A stretch of 15,005 nucleotides of DNA, taken from NCBI GenBank assembly GCA_007126675.1, contig SLAU01000052.1, positions 1 through 15,005 on the forward strand, read 5' to 3'. This DNA comes from Balneolaceae bacterium (GTDB lineage: Bacteria > Bacteroidota > Rhodothermia > Balneolales > Balneolaceae). Both the position numbers and the translations under genes were made by a program. A model generated the notes under the pieces. The model was not told the DNA's origin, did no database searches, and worked only from the letters and a program-made list of their open reading frames with translations. Positions 1 to 8,200 of this stretch are shown piece by piece. The stretch's first letter is position 1, and each line of letters begins with the position of its first letter.

Positions 1-542
1 AGGCGAATCTGACGATCAGTGACAGGCATACAATTCGGGTTCTTGCAGCCCCGATTAGCAGAAGCGGTACAGGAGAGTTTGCAACACCGGTCAATTTTGA
101 AGGAAGAGTATTTGAGGCAGGAGTTCCTGTTGAAGGAACATATCAATTTAATACATACAGGCTCACGTACCGGTACATATTTTTTGATCGCAACAACTGG
201 AAACTGGGAGCAGGAGCGGCGGCTTTAATACGTGATGCAAAAGTTGAACTTAGGCAGGGTGGAGCCACTGAAACGAATACGGATCTTGGTTTTGTGCCGC
301 TTATACATCTCTATGCAAAACGTGATCTCGGTAACGGAATATCAGTAACACTTGATGGTGAAACATTGGCCGCACAGCAGGGCAGGGCAACTGATGCAGC
401 GATCTTTGCAGGTTACGATTTTTCAAGACAGTGGACTTTGAATATCGGTTACAGAGTTTTGGAAGGAGGGGCTGATGTTGATGAAGTTTATAATTTTGCC
501 TGGATCAATTTTGCATTTATCGGTCTTAGAGTAGACATATAG
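1..542 (+). CDS. Outer-membrane beta-barrel-like protein, 3' part only
   Basis: The reading frame is open from base 3 to the TAG at 540-542 (179 visible residues), so the gene enters from the left edge; an internal ATG at 294 is not the true start. The visible protein alternates polar and hydrophobic residues in stretches rich in Tyr, Phe and Gly (for example TYQFNTYRLTYRYIFF, WKLGAGAAALIRDAKVEL and FAWINFAFIGLRVDI), separated by short polar turns. That is the look of transmembrane strands in a small outer-membrane barrel, and the end in a strand fits this. I do not recognise the family and no ligand can be named. It is on the opposite strand to the neighbouring operon and is separated from it by that operon's terminator, so it is probably functionally unrelated. 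Confidence 0.6.
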   Translation, partial: ANLTISDRHTIRVLAAPISRSGTGEFATPVNFEGRVFEAGVPVEGTYQFNTYRLTYRYIFFDRNNWKLGAGAAALIRDAKVELRQGGATETNTDLGFVPLIHLYAKRDLGNGISVTLDGETLAAQQGRATDAAIFAGYDFSRQWTLNIGYRVLEGGADVDEVYNFAWINFAFIGLRVDI

Positions 543-640
543 CCAGATTCCGGCTGCTAAATTGAATTTTTAAGGGAGATATAAAAGTTGATTGCTAACC
601 GAATTATTCGTCTCATATTTTTGCGACAATAATTTACTAT

Positions 641-674
641 AAAAAAGGCGGCACCTCATTTTAGAAGTACCGCC
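641..674 (-). terminator. Rho-independent terminator of the minus-strand operon
   Basis: Read on the minus strand, GGCGGTAC pairs with GTGCCGCC (one G-T wobble), and the stem extends through TT/AG and a C-G pair to a small A-rich loop. A run of six T follows immediately (641-646 on the plus strand is six A). It lies 22 nt past the stop codon of the T9SS-sorted protein, where the operon should end. On the plus strand the hairpin is not followed by T residues, so it should act on the minus-strand transcript only. Confidence 0.85.
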
Positions 675-696
675 GATAGAAGTAATAAAAGTTTAC

Positions 697-1563
697 TTAC
701 TTCACAAGAGTCATGGAACGAGTAATTGAACGAGTAGGTGTTTCCAGGCGATAGAAATAGATTCCGCTTGTAAGACCATCAGCATTAAACGACACACTGT
801 GCTCTCCGGAATTCCTGAATTCGTTAACCAGTGTTGCGACCTCCTGCCCAAGTGAATTGTAAACCCTTAACAGTACCTGTTCAGCATTATTCAGTTCAAA
901 GGTGATGTTTGTTGTAGGGTTAAACGGGTTCGGATAGTTTTGCTTAAGGGCAATCTGCACCGGAAGTTCATCCTGTTCGATACTTGTAGCAAGAGGGTCA
1001 TCGGGAGAATCACTCAGAATAATGTTATCAAGATAGATAACGATGTTATCACTAAGATCTACCGGATCTGCGAAATCAGGCATCACAGCTATAACGGGAT
1101 ATTCCCCTGCTGCATCGGGATAGTGAAATGTCATTGTTTCCCATTGCTCAGTGTGCTCTTGTGGTTCCATCGATTCAAACTCGAAATCCTCAGTTTGGTC
1201 ACTGCCTTCAACTTTGAATCGTATTGGGCTTACCCTTGGTTTCCAAACCTGGTAGTGTGTATACTTCATATCATCCATCTCGAGTGGTTCGAACACGTTA
1301 CTCCAGAACCCTCCCCAGGGATTTCCATCGTGTGCCCGGGTATATTGAAGAACATACTGACTGTCGTTGACCTCGTTTGGATCGGGATTCGCGACGACTT
1401 CGAAAGCATCTTCATCACTCACACTACCATCGGTCATATTGTTAATCGGAATGTGCACTTCGGGATCTTCGAAATCCTCAATTATTATGTAGTTCTGTGC
1501 AGTAGCCTGTTGAAGACTGAACACTGCCACTACAATTAAACTAAGAAGTAGCTTCGTTTTCAT
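697..1563 (-). CDS. Secreted jelly-roll-like protein with T9SS type A sorting domain
   Basis: This 288-residue protein starts with a Sec signal peptide ending at TAQ (about residue 23). Residues 24-185 form a beta-rich, acidic and Trp/Tyr-rich region (EDFEDPE, WGGFWSNVFEPL, HYQVWKPR, IVIYLDNIIL) resembling carbohydrate-binding jelly-roll modules. Residues 208-288 are a type A sorting domain (NYPNPFNPTT, VYNSLGQEVATLV, LTSGIYFYRLE) that directs export through the type IX system and cell-surface attachment or release. No catalytic motif is visible, so a glucan-binding role at the surface is the likely job; that is inferred from fold look-alike and context. The start is supported by AAGGAG four nucleotides upstream of the ATG (1568-1573). 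It is the last gene of the operon, 95 nt after the GH3 gene and just before the terminator. Confidence 0.85.
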   Translation of the reverse strand: MKTKLLLSLIVVAVFSLQQATAQNYIIIEDFEDPEVHIPINNMTDGSVSDEDAFEVVANPDPNEVNDSQYVLQYTRAHDGNPWGGFWSNVFEPLEMDDMKYTHYQVWKPRVSPIRFKVEGSDQTEDFEFESMEPQEHTEQWETMTFHYPDAAGEYPVIAVMPDFADPVDLSDNIVIYLDNIILSDSPDDPLATSIEQDELPVQIALKQNYPNPFNPTTNITFELNNAEQVLLRVYNSLGQEVATLVNEFRNSGEHSVSFNADGLTSGIYFYRLETPTRSITRSMTLVK

Positions 1564-1600
1564 ATTGCTCCTTATTTGTGTTTGGGTTGATTAATACACC

Positions 1601-1621
1601 GGAAGTTCACAACGAACTTTC
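1601..1621. repeat. Short inverted repeat between the GH3 and T9SS-protein genes
   Basis: AAGTTC (1603-1608) and GAACTT (1614-1619) form a 6-bp stem around a 5-nt loop, extendable by a G-T and a G-C pair. It sits in the 95-nt gap before the last gene of the operon. No T run follows on either strand, so it is not a standard terminator. It could be an RNA processing or attenuation hairpin, or chance. Confidence 0.3.
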
Positions 1622-1658
1622 ATTACTGAAAAATTGAAGCAAACAAATCCGGTAGTTT

Positions 1659-3968
1659 TTAAAGTATTTGAAATTGACCTTCAATTGTGTCGGAAACGTC
1701 AGTACCTACATACACTCTCACTTCGCCCGGTTCTAATACGGGTTCAAGATTTTGATCCAGGTATTTTAACTGTTCGCCATGCAGTTCAAACTCAACTGTC
1801 CGGGTTTCTCCCGGCTGAAGGTATATCTTTTCAAAATCCCGGAGCAGTCGTACCGGCTGTGTTACACTTGCAACCATTTTTCGGGAATATAGCTGAACAG
1901 TTTCGTGGCCTGAACGGTCACCTGTATTGGTAACATCTACCATAATGGTGATGCTTCCATCTGCCCGGATTTCAGTATCGCTCAGGCGCATATTGTTGTA
2001 ATCGAAAGTTGTATAGCTTAATCCATAACCAAAAGGAAACAAGGGATCATTGGGTGCATCAATAAACTTTGATGTATACCGTTCGTCCGGATCTATTGGC
2101 CGCCCTGTTTTTTTCTGATAATACACGTTAGGAATCTGCCCCACAGTGTAAGGCCAGCTAAAGGTTAGTTTTCCGCCGGGATTGTGGTCTCCAAATAATA
2201 CAGAGCTGATTGCATCTCCGGTTCTTGTTCCGAGATAGAATGCATTTACGATGGCATCAACATTTTCGTTTGCCCAGTTAATATCGAGCGGCCTTCCGGC
2301 CATCAGAACAATCACTACGGGCGTTCCGGTTGCGTTTACAGCCTCTAAAAGTTCCTGCTGTGCTCCGGGAAGATTCATAGTTGTTCTTGATGCAGCTTCA
2401 CCACTCATATGGCGGCCTTCACCCAAGGCCAGGATTACCACGTCTGAACTGTTTGCAAGCCTGACAGCTTCATCTATTCCATCGGTATTGTGATCAGTAA
2501 GGCTTAAAGGCACGCCTTCTTGAAATTGCAGATTTGTCGTTTCCGGAAGTGCATTTTTAAGCCCCTCAAGCAGTGACACATTATCAGTTGTTTCACCTGC
2601 AGCAGACCATGATCCCATTACATCATATTGATTATCACCAAGGGGTCCGATTAATGCGATGTTCTCAAGGTCTTTTGAGAGGGGCAAAAGGTTATTGTCG
2701 TTTTTCAGAAGCACAATCGATTTTTCTGCTACTTCAAGTGCAAAATCGAGAAAATCTTCACGCATAATTGTTGCAGCTTCTCTCTCGTAATCCGAATAAC
2801 GGAATGGATCTTCAAAAAGCCCAAGCTCAAATTTCATATCCAGGATACGGGAAACGGCCATATCAACCTGCTGCTCACTTACGATTCCTTGCTCCACGAG
2901 ACCCGGGAGTTCTTCCAGAAAAATATTGCTCATCATATCCATATCAATATTGGCATTAATTGCCAGTTCGGCTGCATGTGCTTCATCCCGTGCATATCCG
3001 TGCGGAATCATCTCCATGACGGCCGTATAATCGGTGACCACGAACCCGTCAAATCCCCATTCGTCGCGCAAAATAGTGTTGAAAAGAAACTGGCTACCGG
3101 TTGCCGGAACACCATCATACTCGTTAAATGCAGTCATAAAGGTTCGGACACCGGCATCCACTGCAGCTTTAAATGGCGGCAGATGAATCTCACGGAGAGT
3201 TCGTTCTGAAATATCAACGGTGTTATAATCACGGCCGGCTTCCGGCACACCATAAGCCGCAAAATGCTTGACTGTAGCCATAACTGTATCCAGCTCATAG
3301 AGGTCATCTCCCTGGAATCCCTCAATTCTTGCTACACCAAAAAGTTTATTTAGCAGCGGATCTTCACCTGAACTTTCCACAATTCTGCCCCATCTTGGGT
3401 CGGGAGATATATCAATCATTGGTGTAAAGGTCCAGTGTAATCCTGCAGCGGTGGCTTCTTTTGCTGCAATTCTTGAGGCTTTTTTTATGAGATCGGGATC
3501 CCAGGTGGAAGCTTCAGCCAGAGGCACCGGGAAGATTGTCCGGTGGCCATGGATCACATCAAATGCAAAAAGCAGGGGAATTCCGAGCCGTGTTTCCTCT
3601 ACCGCGATTCGCTGAAGATCGCGGGTGTGCTCTACTGTATGCGCATTGAAAACTCCTCCGAGCTGTGATTTCCCAATCATTTCCCTGTACTCTTCACTCA
3701 AGACAGGCCCTGTTTCGGCAAAACCGCTGCTGAGTAGGTTTAGCTGCCCTGCTTTCTCTTCCATTGTCATCAGAGCCAGAACGGAATCAACCTTTTTAGG
3801 ATGTTTGAGCGGAGTTACCCTGATATTCGGATTTGCAGCCCGTAGTTCTGTCTTATCATCCGTGTAAACGGTTTCATGATTGTCAACCGAAAGCTGGAGT
3901 GAGTTAAGCAGAAAAAGACTCAGAGCTGGGATTGCAATGAGAATACTGATCCATTTTATTTTGTCCAT
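1659..3968 (-). CDS. GH3 beta-glucosidase (probably acts on beta-1,2-gluco-oligosaccharides)
   Basis: This exported 769-residue family 3 glycoside hydrolase should remove glucose from the non-reducing end of beta-gluco-oligosaccharides with retention. A hydrophobic signal or anchor segment (about residues 5-23) has no clear lipobox. The barrel domain shows DPRWGRIVESSGEDP (190-204), KH (234-235) and the nucleophile Asp313 in GFDGFVVTDYTAV. The second domain starts around residue 415 and contains Glu524 (GEAASR), the likely acid/base. A C-terminal fibronectin III-like domain occupies about 675-769. Length and order match BglX-type enzymes. A GH3 beside GH144 recalls the sophorose-cleaving GH3 of Bacteroides thetaiotaomicron (BT_3567), so beta-1,2 linkage preference is inferred from context rather than seen in the sequence. 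The gene starts 11 nt after the metallophosphatase stop. No strong Shine-Dalgarno precedes it, as is common in this phylum. Confidence 0.93.
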   Translation of the reverse strand: MDKIKWISILIAIPALSLFLLNSLQLSVDNHETVYTDDKTELRAANPNIRVTPLKHPKKVDSVLALMTMEEKAGQLNLLSSGFAETGPVLSEEYREMIGKSQLGGVFNAHTVEHTRDLQRIAVEETRLGIPLLFAFDVIHGHRTIFPVPLAEASTWDPDLIKKASRIAAKEATAAGLHWTFTPMIDISPDPRWGRIVESSGEDPLLNKLFGVARIEGFQGDDLYELDTVMATVKHFAAYGVPEAGRDYNTVDISERTLREIHLPPFKAAVDAGVRTFMTAFNEYDGVPATGSQFLFNTILRDEWGFDGFVVTDYTAVMEMIPHGYARDEAHAAELAINANIDMDMMSNIFLEELPGLVEQGIVSEQQVDMAVSRILDMKFELGLFEDPFRYSDYEREAATIMREDFLDFALEVAEKSIVLLKNDNNLLPLSKDLENIALIGPLGDNQYDVMGSWSAAGETTDNVSLLEGLKNALPETTNLQFQEGVPLSLTDHNTDGIDEAVRLANSSDVVILALGEGRHMSGEAASRTTMNLPGAQQELLEAVNATGTPVVIVLMAGRPLDINWANENVDAIVNAFYLGTRTGDAISSVLFGDHNPGGKLTFSWPYTVGQIPNVYYQKKTGRPIDPDERYTSKFIDAPNDPLFPFGYGLSYTTFDYNNMRLSDTEIRADGSITIMVDVTNTGDRSGHETVQLYSRKMVASVTQPVRLLRDFEKIYLQPGETRTVEFELHGEQLKYLDQNLEPVLEPGEVRVYVGTDVSDTIEGQFQIL

Positions 3969-3979
3969 TTTATAGAGAT

Positions 3980-5608
3980 TTAATTGGGTTGATACATTCT
4001 GTTTGTGATTGTAAACTTTTGACCGTCCACAGCATTACTCTCAATCCATTTTACCGGCCGGCCTGTTAACTGATTCCATCCTTCATCGAGTGTTATTTTC
4101 CAAAAATGATGATCGGATCCTTTGTCGGCCACGAACCACATATCATCAGGAATTCCCATATGGGTTCCCCAGCCTCCATCACCGATATAGGTTACACCAT
4201 CTTCGTGTATCTCTCCGTTTTTTACGGGATGAGTTCGTTTCATACGGTGGCCATGACCTTCATGAACCAAATCAACACCGTATTTCTCAAAAAGCGGAAT
4301 CCAGTGTTCGTGCATCAGAGGCCTGCCGTATCGCGGTTTCTCCCAGTAGTGCTGCGAAGTTGCAAAAGCGTTTATATGATAGTGGGCTATTATCCATGGC
4401 CTGTCGCTATAGTTCTGTAAAGTTGTTTCAAGCCACTGTTTTTGTGCGCCATCGTGAGAACTGCGCACTTTGTGCGGTCCGCCTTCATAATAGCCGGTAT
4501 CCTCAAACCAGTTCAGATCTTCATTAAAAGCAGAAGTATGACCGCTATCGAGTGTTAACAGTACAAAACCATCTCCATACTCCAAAGAGTAATACCTATG
4601 TGGATATGGTAGATTAAAGCGGTTAGCATAAAAAGCGGCATCCGTTTCAAAATCACCCATAATCCATCCTCTGACGTCGTGATTTCCCAAAGCCGGCAGT
4701 ACAGGAACACGCCGCCCCTCATCGGTGATCATCAGATCGTGCCACTCGTTAAACCACGAATCCCATTCATTTTCAGCCATTCCACGCATAACTAAGTCGC
4801 CGGATATCAGGATAAATTCGGGGTCGAGCGTTGCCGCATGGCTCGTCATCTCTTTTCGTTCGGTAGTTTCAGACTGCGTATCAGCACCGGCAATAAAACT
4901 AAATGCTTTTCTTTCTGCAGGTGCTGTTCGAAAAGTGAAGGGTTCTGCATTACTATTGTCAGATTTGATTAAAACACTGTAGGTGGTTCCCGGTTTCAGT
5001 TCGGTCAATTCCACTGTATGCAGCCAAGCGGTAGTTTCAGCAAAGGTGTAGGTTTCGGCTTCCGCTGTTGAAACTCCATTTGCAGGTGTTGAGTGTTCAT
5101 GGGTGAGCAGATCATCACCCTCGGTATAATAGAGCCTGTTATGTGAAACTCCGCCATATACCCGATTCCACTCGTTGCGATCGGGTAAAAGTTCTTTTTC
5201 AAAACCAACATTCTCAGTGTAGTGGTCCCAGTTATTGAGCAAAAACTGGTAGGCAAACCGGGAATCTCTGTTTGAGTAGTTTTTTACTCCAACAGCAAGC
5301 GCGAGAAAGGCCTCTTTGGGTGAGTCATATCCGGCCCCTTCCCAACCTTCTTCAATTAACTTCGTTCTGACATCAGTAAACCGGAGGCCTTCACCATACT
5401 TTTTTGCTGCCTCATCGATTTTCATCATTCCGTAAGTCAGGGCGTTAGGTTCATCTGTTCGCCATGTAATCGTCATACTTGTTTTTGTATCACCCTGCCA
5501 GGTTAGCACAATCTGTTCAGGCTTTTGCTCTGCATGCACACCGGTCCCGAGTGCCGGCAGTATGAACAGCAGCAAAACAAGATTAATATTGACAATTGGC
5601 CGGTTCAT
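3980..5608 (-). CDS. Secreted calcineurin-like metallophosphatase, purple acid phosphatase type
   Basis: This 542-residue exported protein has a signal peptide ending near residue 26 (GVHAEQ). The N-terminal region is a fibronectin III-like domain of the purple acid phosphatase type (IVLTWQGDTKTSMTITWRTDEP at about 33-54; LHTVELTELKPGTTYSVLIK at about 196-215). Its two halves are separated by an apparently inserted, partly helical and Tyr/Trp-rich stretch (about 62-155). The catalytic metallophosphoesterase domain (about 236-505) carries all usual metal-ligand motifs: Asp243 (GAD), GD (270-271), GNHD (308-311), His409/His411 (AHYH) and GHGH (451-454), so it should be active on a phosphomonoester or phosphodiester. 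It lies 9 nt after the small lipoprotein and 11 nt before GH3, so it is co-transcribed with the glucan genes. A plausible job is removing phosphate or phosphoglycerol substituents from the imported glucan; simple phosphate scavenging is the alternative. Confidence 0.88.
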   Translation of the reverse strand: MNRPIVNINLVLLLFILPALGTGVHAEQKPEQIVLTWQGDTKTSMTITWRTDEPNALTYGMMKIDEAAKKYGEGLRFTDVRTKLIEEGWEGAGYDSPKEAFLALAVGVKNYSNRDSRFAYQFLLNNWDHYTENVGFEKELLPDRNEWNRVYGGVSHNRLYYTEGDDLLTHEHSTPANGVSTAEAETYTFAETTAWLHTVELTELKPGTTYSVLIKSDNSNAEPFTFRTAPAERKAFSFIAGADTQSETTERKEMTSHAATLDPEFILISGDLVMRGMAENEWDSWFNEWHDLMITDEGRRVPVLPALGNHDVRGWIMGDFETDAAFYANRFNLPYPHRYYSLEYGDGFVLLTLDSGHTSAFNEDLNWFEDTGYYEGGPHKVRSSHDGAQKQWLETTLQNYSDRPWIIAHYHINAFATSQHYWEKPRYGRPLMHEHWIPLFEKYGVDLVHEGHGHRMKRTHPVKNGEIHEDGVTYIGDGGWGTHMGIPDDMWFVADKGSDHHFWKITLDEGWNQLTGRPVKWIESNAVDGQKFTITNRMYQPN

Positions 5609-5617
5609 ATTGAAAAG

Positions 5618-6226
5618 CTAAAGTGTTTTGATTCCATAGATATAGAAGGATTCGTAGAGCGGTACTTTCACTCCATCTTTGCGTGGAGGCATAAATGCGG
5701 AAAATGAGATAAATATCATGTACTCACCATCTTCCTGAAGGCCTGCCATTGAATCAGGAAGATTGTACCATATTTTATTCCATCCATCATGCAGCTCGTT
5801 TTCATTCCAATTTGTACCATCAACCCAGCTCCACCCTCCACCTGTAACATCCGCCATGCCAAGGAAAAAATGATCGGGGTTGATATAATTCTCTTCCGGC
5901 AGGTACACATTAATGCCAACTGAATCGCTGTCTATCCAACTACTCAGCCTTTTTCCATTTAGCGGCAATGCCAGGTTTGTATCATCTGAAGAACCGGATG
6001 GGACAACTTCAACTGATGCTTTTCCTGTTTTAAAATGATTTGAATTCAATTTAAAAATAGCACCCGTTCGGTCGTTGTCATATGTTGCAAGTTCCTCTTC
6101 GGTGTCCATTGTCCATAAATAATCAGTAAAGTGATTATCAGCAGTGCAGTGAACTATAAAAATCGGAATCAACACGGCACACAAAACAAAATAGTGTGAT
6201 ACAGTATGTTGGTTTTTATGATTCAT
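5618..6226 (-). CDS. Small jelly-roll-like lipoprotein, possible glycan-binding protein
   Basis: This 202-residue protein has an N-terminal hydrophobic segment ending at Cys27 (IFIVHC), which suggests a lipoprotein; His at -1 is not the ideal lipobox residue, so anchoring is probable rather than certain. The remainder is beta-rich with repeated aromatic residues (DYLWTMDTEEEL, GGGWSWVDGTNW, WNKIWYNLPD, YESFYIYGIKTL), resembling carbohydrate-binding jelly-roll domains and the N-terminal region of the T9SS-sorted protein in the same operon. No catalytic signature is visible. It occupies the place downstream of susD where many loci carry a surface glycan-binding protein (SusE/F or SGBP), and it is much smaller than those. 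It lies 77 nt after susD and 9 nt before the metallophosphatase. Function is inferred from position and composition only. Confidence 0.7.
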   Translation of the reverse strand: MNHKNQHTVSHYFVLCAVLIPIFIVHCTADNHFTDYLWTMDTEEELATYDNDRTGAIFKLNSNHFKTGKASVEVVPSGSSDDTNLALPLNGKRLSSWIDSDSVGINVYLPEENYINPDHFFLGMADVTGGGWSWVDGTNWNENELHDGWNKIWYNLPDSMAGLQEDGEYMIFISFSAFMPPRKDGVKVPLYESFYIYGIKTL

Positions 6227-6303
6227 AATGCTGTGTGCTCTTATTAAACGGCAAATAAGCAGCTATTTATACTGATACTGTGTTTTCTAAAATGCTGCTG
6301 TAT

Positions 6304-8190
6304 TTACCAATTAGGATTCTGTTGAAGCCTGCCGTTACTCAAATCTATTTCGTTAGTTGGAATTGGGAACAGCTCGTGCTTCCCGACCACAAAGTTTTTT
6401 CCTAAAGCCTGCATTACTTCGGCAGCACGGCCCTGGCGTATCAAATCAAACCAGCGTTTTTGTTCCATTGCCAACTCAACTCTACGTTCATGCCAAATTG
6501 CATCCAGAAGGTTCTGGCCTGATGCCGTAACATCCGGAAGCAGTTCTTCGACCATTACATTAAATGACAGCTCCTCATTTTGCTGAGTAGTGCCTGTTAC
6601 CTGAATTCGGATTATTTCAACCGGTACTGTTTCACCTGCTGACTGCTGATTCACTGCATCCAGAAATTCAGAGCGATTTGTAACTTCAATACCATTTACA
6701 GATTTGATTACATCCATTAATTCTGCCCGGGGACGGCCTCTGTCAAAACTATGTTCAAAAGGTTCTATTCCGGCCTGATCTGCAGGTCCGCCGCTGTTTG
6801 TAAATCTTGCGAATACACGAGAGTCTATATCATCCAGGTCAAGAGTATTTACAACAAGCGGAGCCATATTTTCCGGAATCAATCCAATTGTGTTTGTATT
6901 CCCCACCCTTGCCCGATCTCTTACCATATTGAGGTAATTTCGGGCTGCGGTTTCATTTCCTTCTCTGTAACTGGCTTCCGCTGCAATCAGAATCACATCC
7001 GCATATCGGATACGCCGAATATTTACGGGGCTGTTAGCGCGATCGCCTGAATGTGTAGAGGGAGCAAATGCTTTTTTGTTATAACGGTCGTCTACCATGG
7101 ATGTATTTTCGACCACGGTGAGTCCAGAACCATCCGGAAGTTCTTCCCAGGGGGAGAGAATTGTTGCCTGCTGCCTCAGATCGCCTGTTTCATAGGCAGC
7201 ATCCAGGTCGCGCGATGGGCGATTAAATCCCCAGCCCAGATTAGGCTGCCCCCTTACTCCCTGTACCTGGCCATACTGGCTGCCTGTTCCGCCTTCTTCA
7301 CTGTCGGTTGCCTGAACCTCAAAAATCGATTCCGATGAATTCTCACCTGCTATTGTAAAAATTCCAAAGTAATCGGGCAGTAGTTCATATTCATTAGAGG
7401 TAATTACATCCTCTGCATATTGCAGGGCAAGCTCATAGTTTTCCAGATACAGGTATACCCTTGCAAGCAGTGAACTGGCAGCTCCCCTGGTTGCCCTGCC
7501 CAGATCGGACGATGAGAATTCCGACTTATAGGGAAGGTTTTCAATTGCAATCTCAAGATCATCAATTATTTGTGCATATACCGCATCAGCAGATGCACGT
7601 TCCTGGTCATACTCGTCAGGAGATAATGGGCTTGTAAAAAGAGGCACACCACCATAACCGCGAACAAGATTGAAATAGTAGTAGGCTCTTAGAAATTGGT
7701 TTTCAGCTACAAGGCGATCTCTAAGTACCGTATTCATATCGATACCCGGGATATTCTGTATCGCTGTATTCGTGCGGAAAATACCCTGATAATTTCCGTT
7801 CCACCATTCATTAACATCCCCGCTTCCCGCATCAAATGTTAAATTCTCAAGCTCTAAAAGCTGTGAGGCATCGGTGGGTGTGCTTCCTTTTGTGGCATCA
7901 TCCGAAATCATATCTGTTAGCCCCAGATAGGAAAACACATGCAGGTTCCAGTCGCGCAGCTTTTGATAGCTTGCATTTGTAGCTTGTATGGCATGCTCTT
8001 CTGTTTGGAAAAAGTTTTCACTTGTCTGCTGACCAAGTGGCTTTTTATTCACTATATCACTGCAGGAACTGAATCCAAACAATACAGTGAATCCTAAAAG
8101 AGCGACTATAATTACTGTTGGTTTAAGCCGGTATGATCTTGAATCTTCCATCGTATTAAATTTTTTTAGGCTGTTATTTTTTTTGGTCAT
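6304..8190 (-). CDS. SusD/RagB-family lipoprotein with an inserted PDZ-like domain
   Basis: SusD-like proteins are surface lipoproteins that cap a SusC transporter and bind the glycan to be imported. The lipobox GFSSC places the lipidated Cys at residue 43 of the chosen start. The TPR-rich SusD fold is recognisable: FFQTEEHAIQATNASYQKLRDW, AENQFLRAYYYFNLVRGYGGVPLFT, GAASSLLARVYLYLENYELALQYAEDV, RIRYADVILIAAEASY, NYLNMVRDRAR and, near the end, HERRVELAMEQKRWFDLIRQGRA with terminal LQQNPNW. Between MVRDRAR and the HERR segment lies an extra stretch of about 100 residues that looks like a PDZ domain, which explains the 628-residue length against a usual 450-600. The frame is open upstream to an ATG at 8274, but that start would overlap susC by 74 nt. 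The ATG at 8190 starts 10 nt after the susC stop and is preferred; ATG at 8151 is also possible and gives a shorter signal-peptide n-region. Confidence 0.92.
   Translation of the reverse strand: MTKKNNSLKKFNTMEDSRSYRLKPTVIIVALLGFTVLFGFSSCSDIVNKKPLGQQTSENFFQTEEHAIQATNASYQKLRDWNLHVFSYLGLTDMISDDATKGSTPTDASQLLELENLTFDAGSGDVNEWWNGNYQGIFRTNTAIQNIPGIDMNTVLRDRLVAENQFLRAYYYFNLVRGYGGVPLFTSPLSPDEYDQERASADAVYAQIIDDLEIAIENLPYKSEFSSSDLGRATRGAASSLLARVYLYLENYELALQYAEDVITSNEYELLPDYFGIFTIAGENSSESIFEVQATDSEEGGTGSQYGQVQGVRGQPNLGWGFNRPSRDLDAAYETGDLRQQATILSPWEELPDGSGLTVVENTSMVDDRYNKKAFAPSTHSGDRANSPVNIRRIRYADVILIAAEASYREGNETAARNYLNMVRDRARVGNTNTIGLIPENMAPLVVNTLDLDDIDSRVFARFTNSGGPADQAGIEPFEHSFDRGRPRAELMDVIKSVNGIEVTNRSEFLDAVNQQSAGETVPVEIIRIQVTGTTQQNEELSFNVMVEELLPDVTASGQNLLDAIWHERRVELAMEQKRWFDLIRQGRAAEVMQALGKNFVVGKHELFPIPTNEIDLSNGRLQQNPNW
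6520..6837 (-). other. PDZ-like domain inserted in the SusD-family protein
   Basis: This segment encodes roughly residues 452-557 of the 628-residue protein. It reads GGPADQAGI (as in the SPADKAGL motif of HtrA/DegP PDZ domains), then DVIKSVNGIEVTNRSEFLDA (as in the DVI..ING..V.s..dL..a strand-helix), then GETVPVEIIR (as in G.tV.l.v.R). The order and spacing match bacterial PDZ domains. Before GGPADQAGI there is DIDSRVFARFTNS, a possible ligand-binding strand and loop. A 12-residue acidic/basic stretch (EPFEHSFDRGRP) sits between the first two motifs and lengthens the normal spacing. Family assignment is by eye. Confidence 0.72.
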
Positions 8191-8200
8191 TTTGCCTGGA

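Noticed and set aside
19..228. 69-codon frame at the left edge on the plus strand
   Set aside because: It lies in a different frame from the beta-barrel-like coding frame that is open from base 3 to 542 and has better protein character.
940..1539. 199-codon open frame on the plus strand opposite the T9SS-sorted protein
   Set aside because: It is antisense to a clear gene with signal peptide and sorting domain. Its own translation has no recognisable domain and a Cys/His/Ile-rich composition typical of shadow frames.
6234..6298. AGCAGC ... GCTGCT inverted pair in the gap between susD and the small lipoprotein gene
   Set aside because: The arms are short and far apart, with no T run. It is not convincing as a terminator or processing site.
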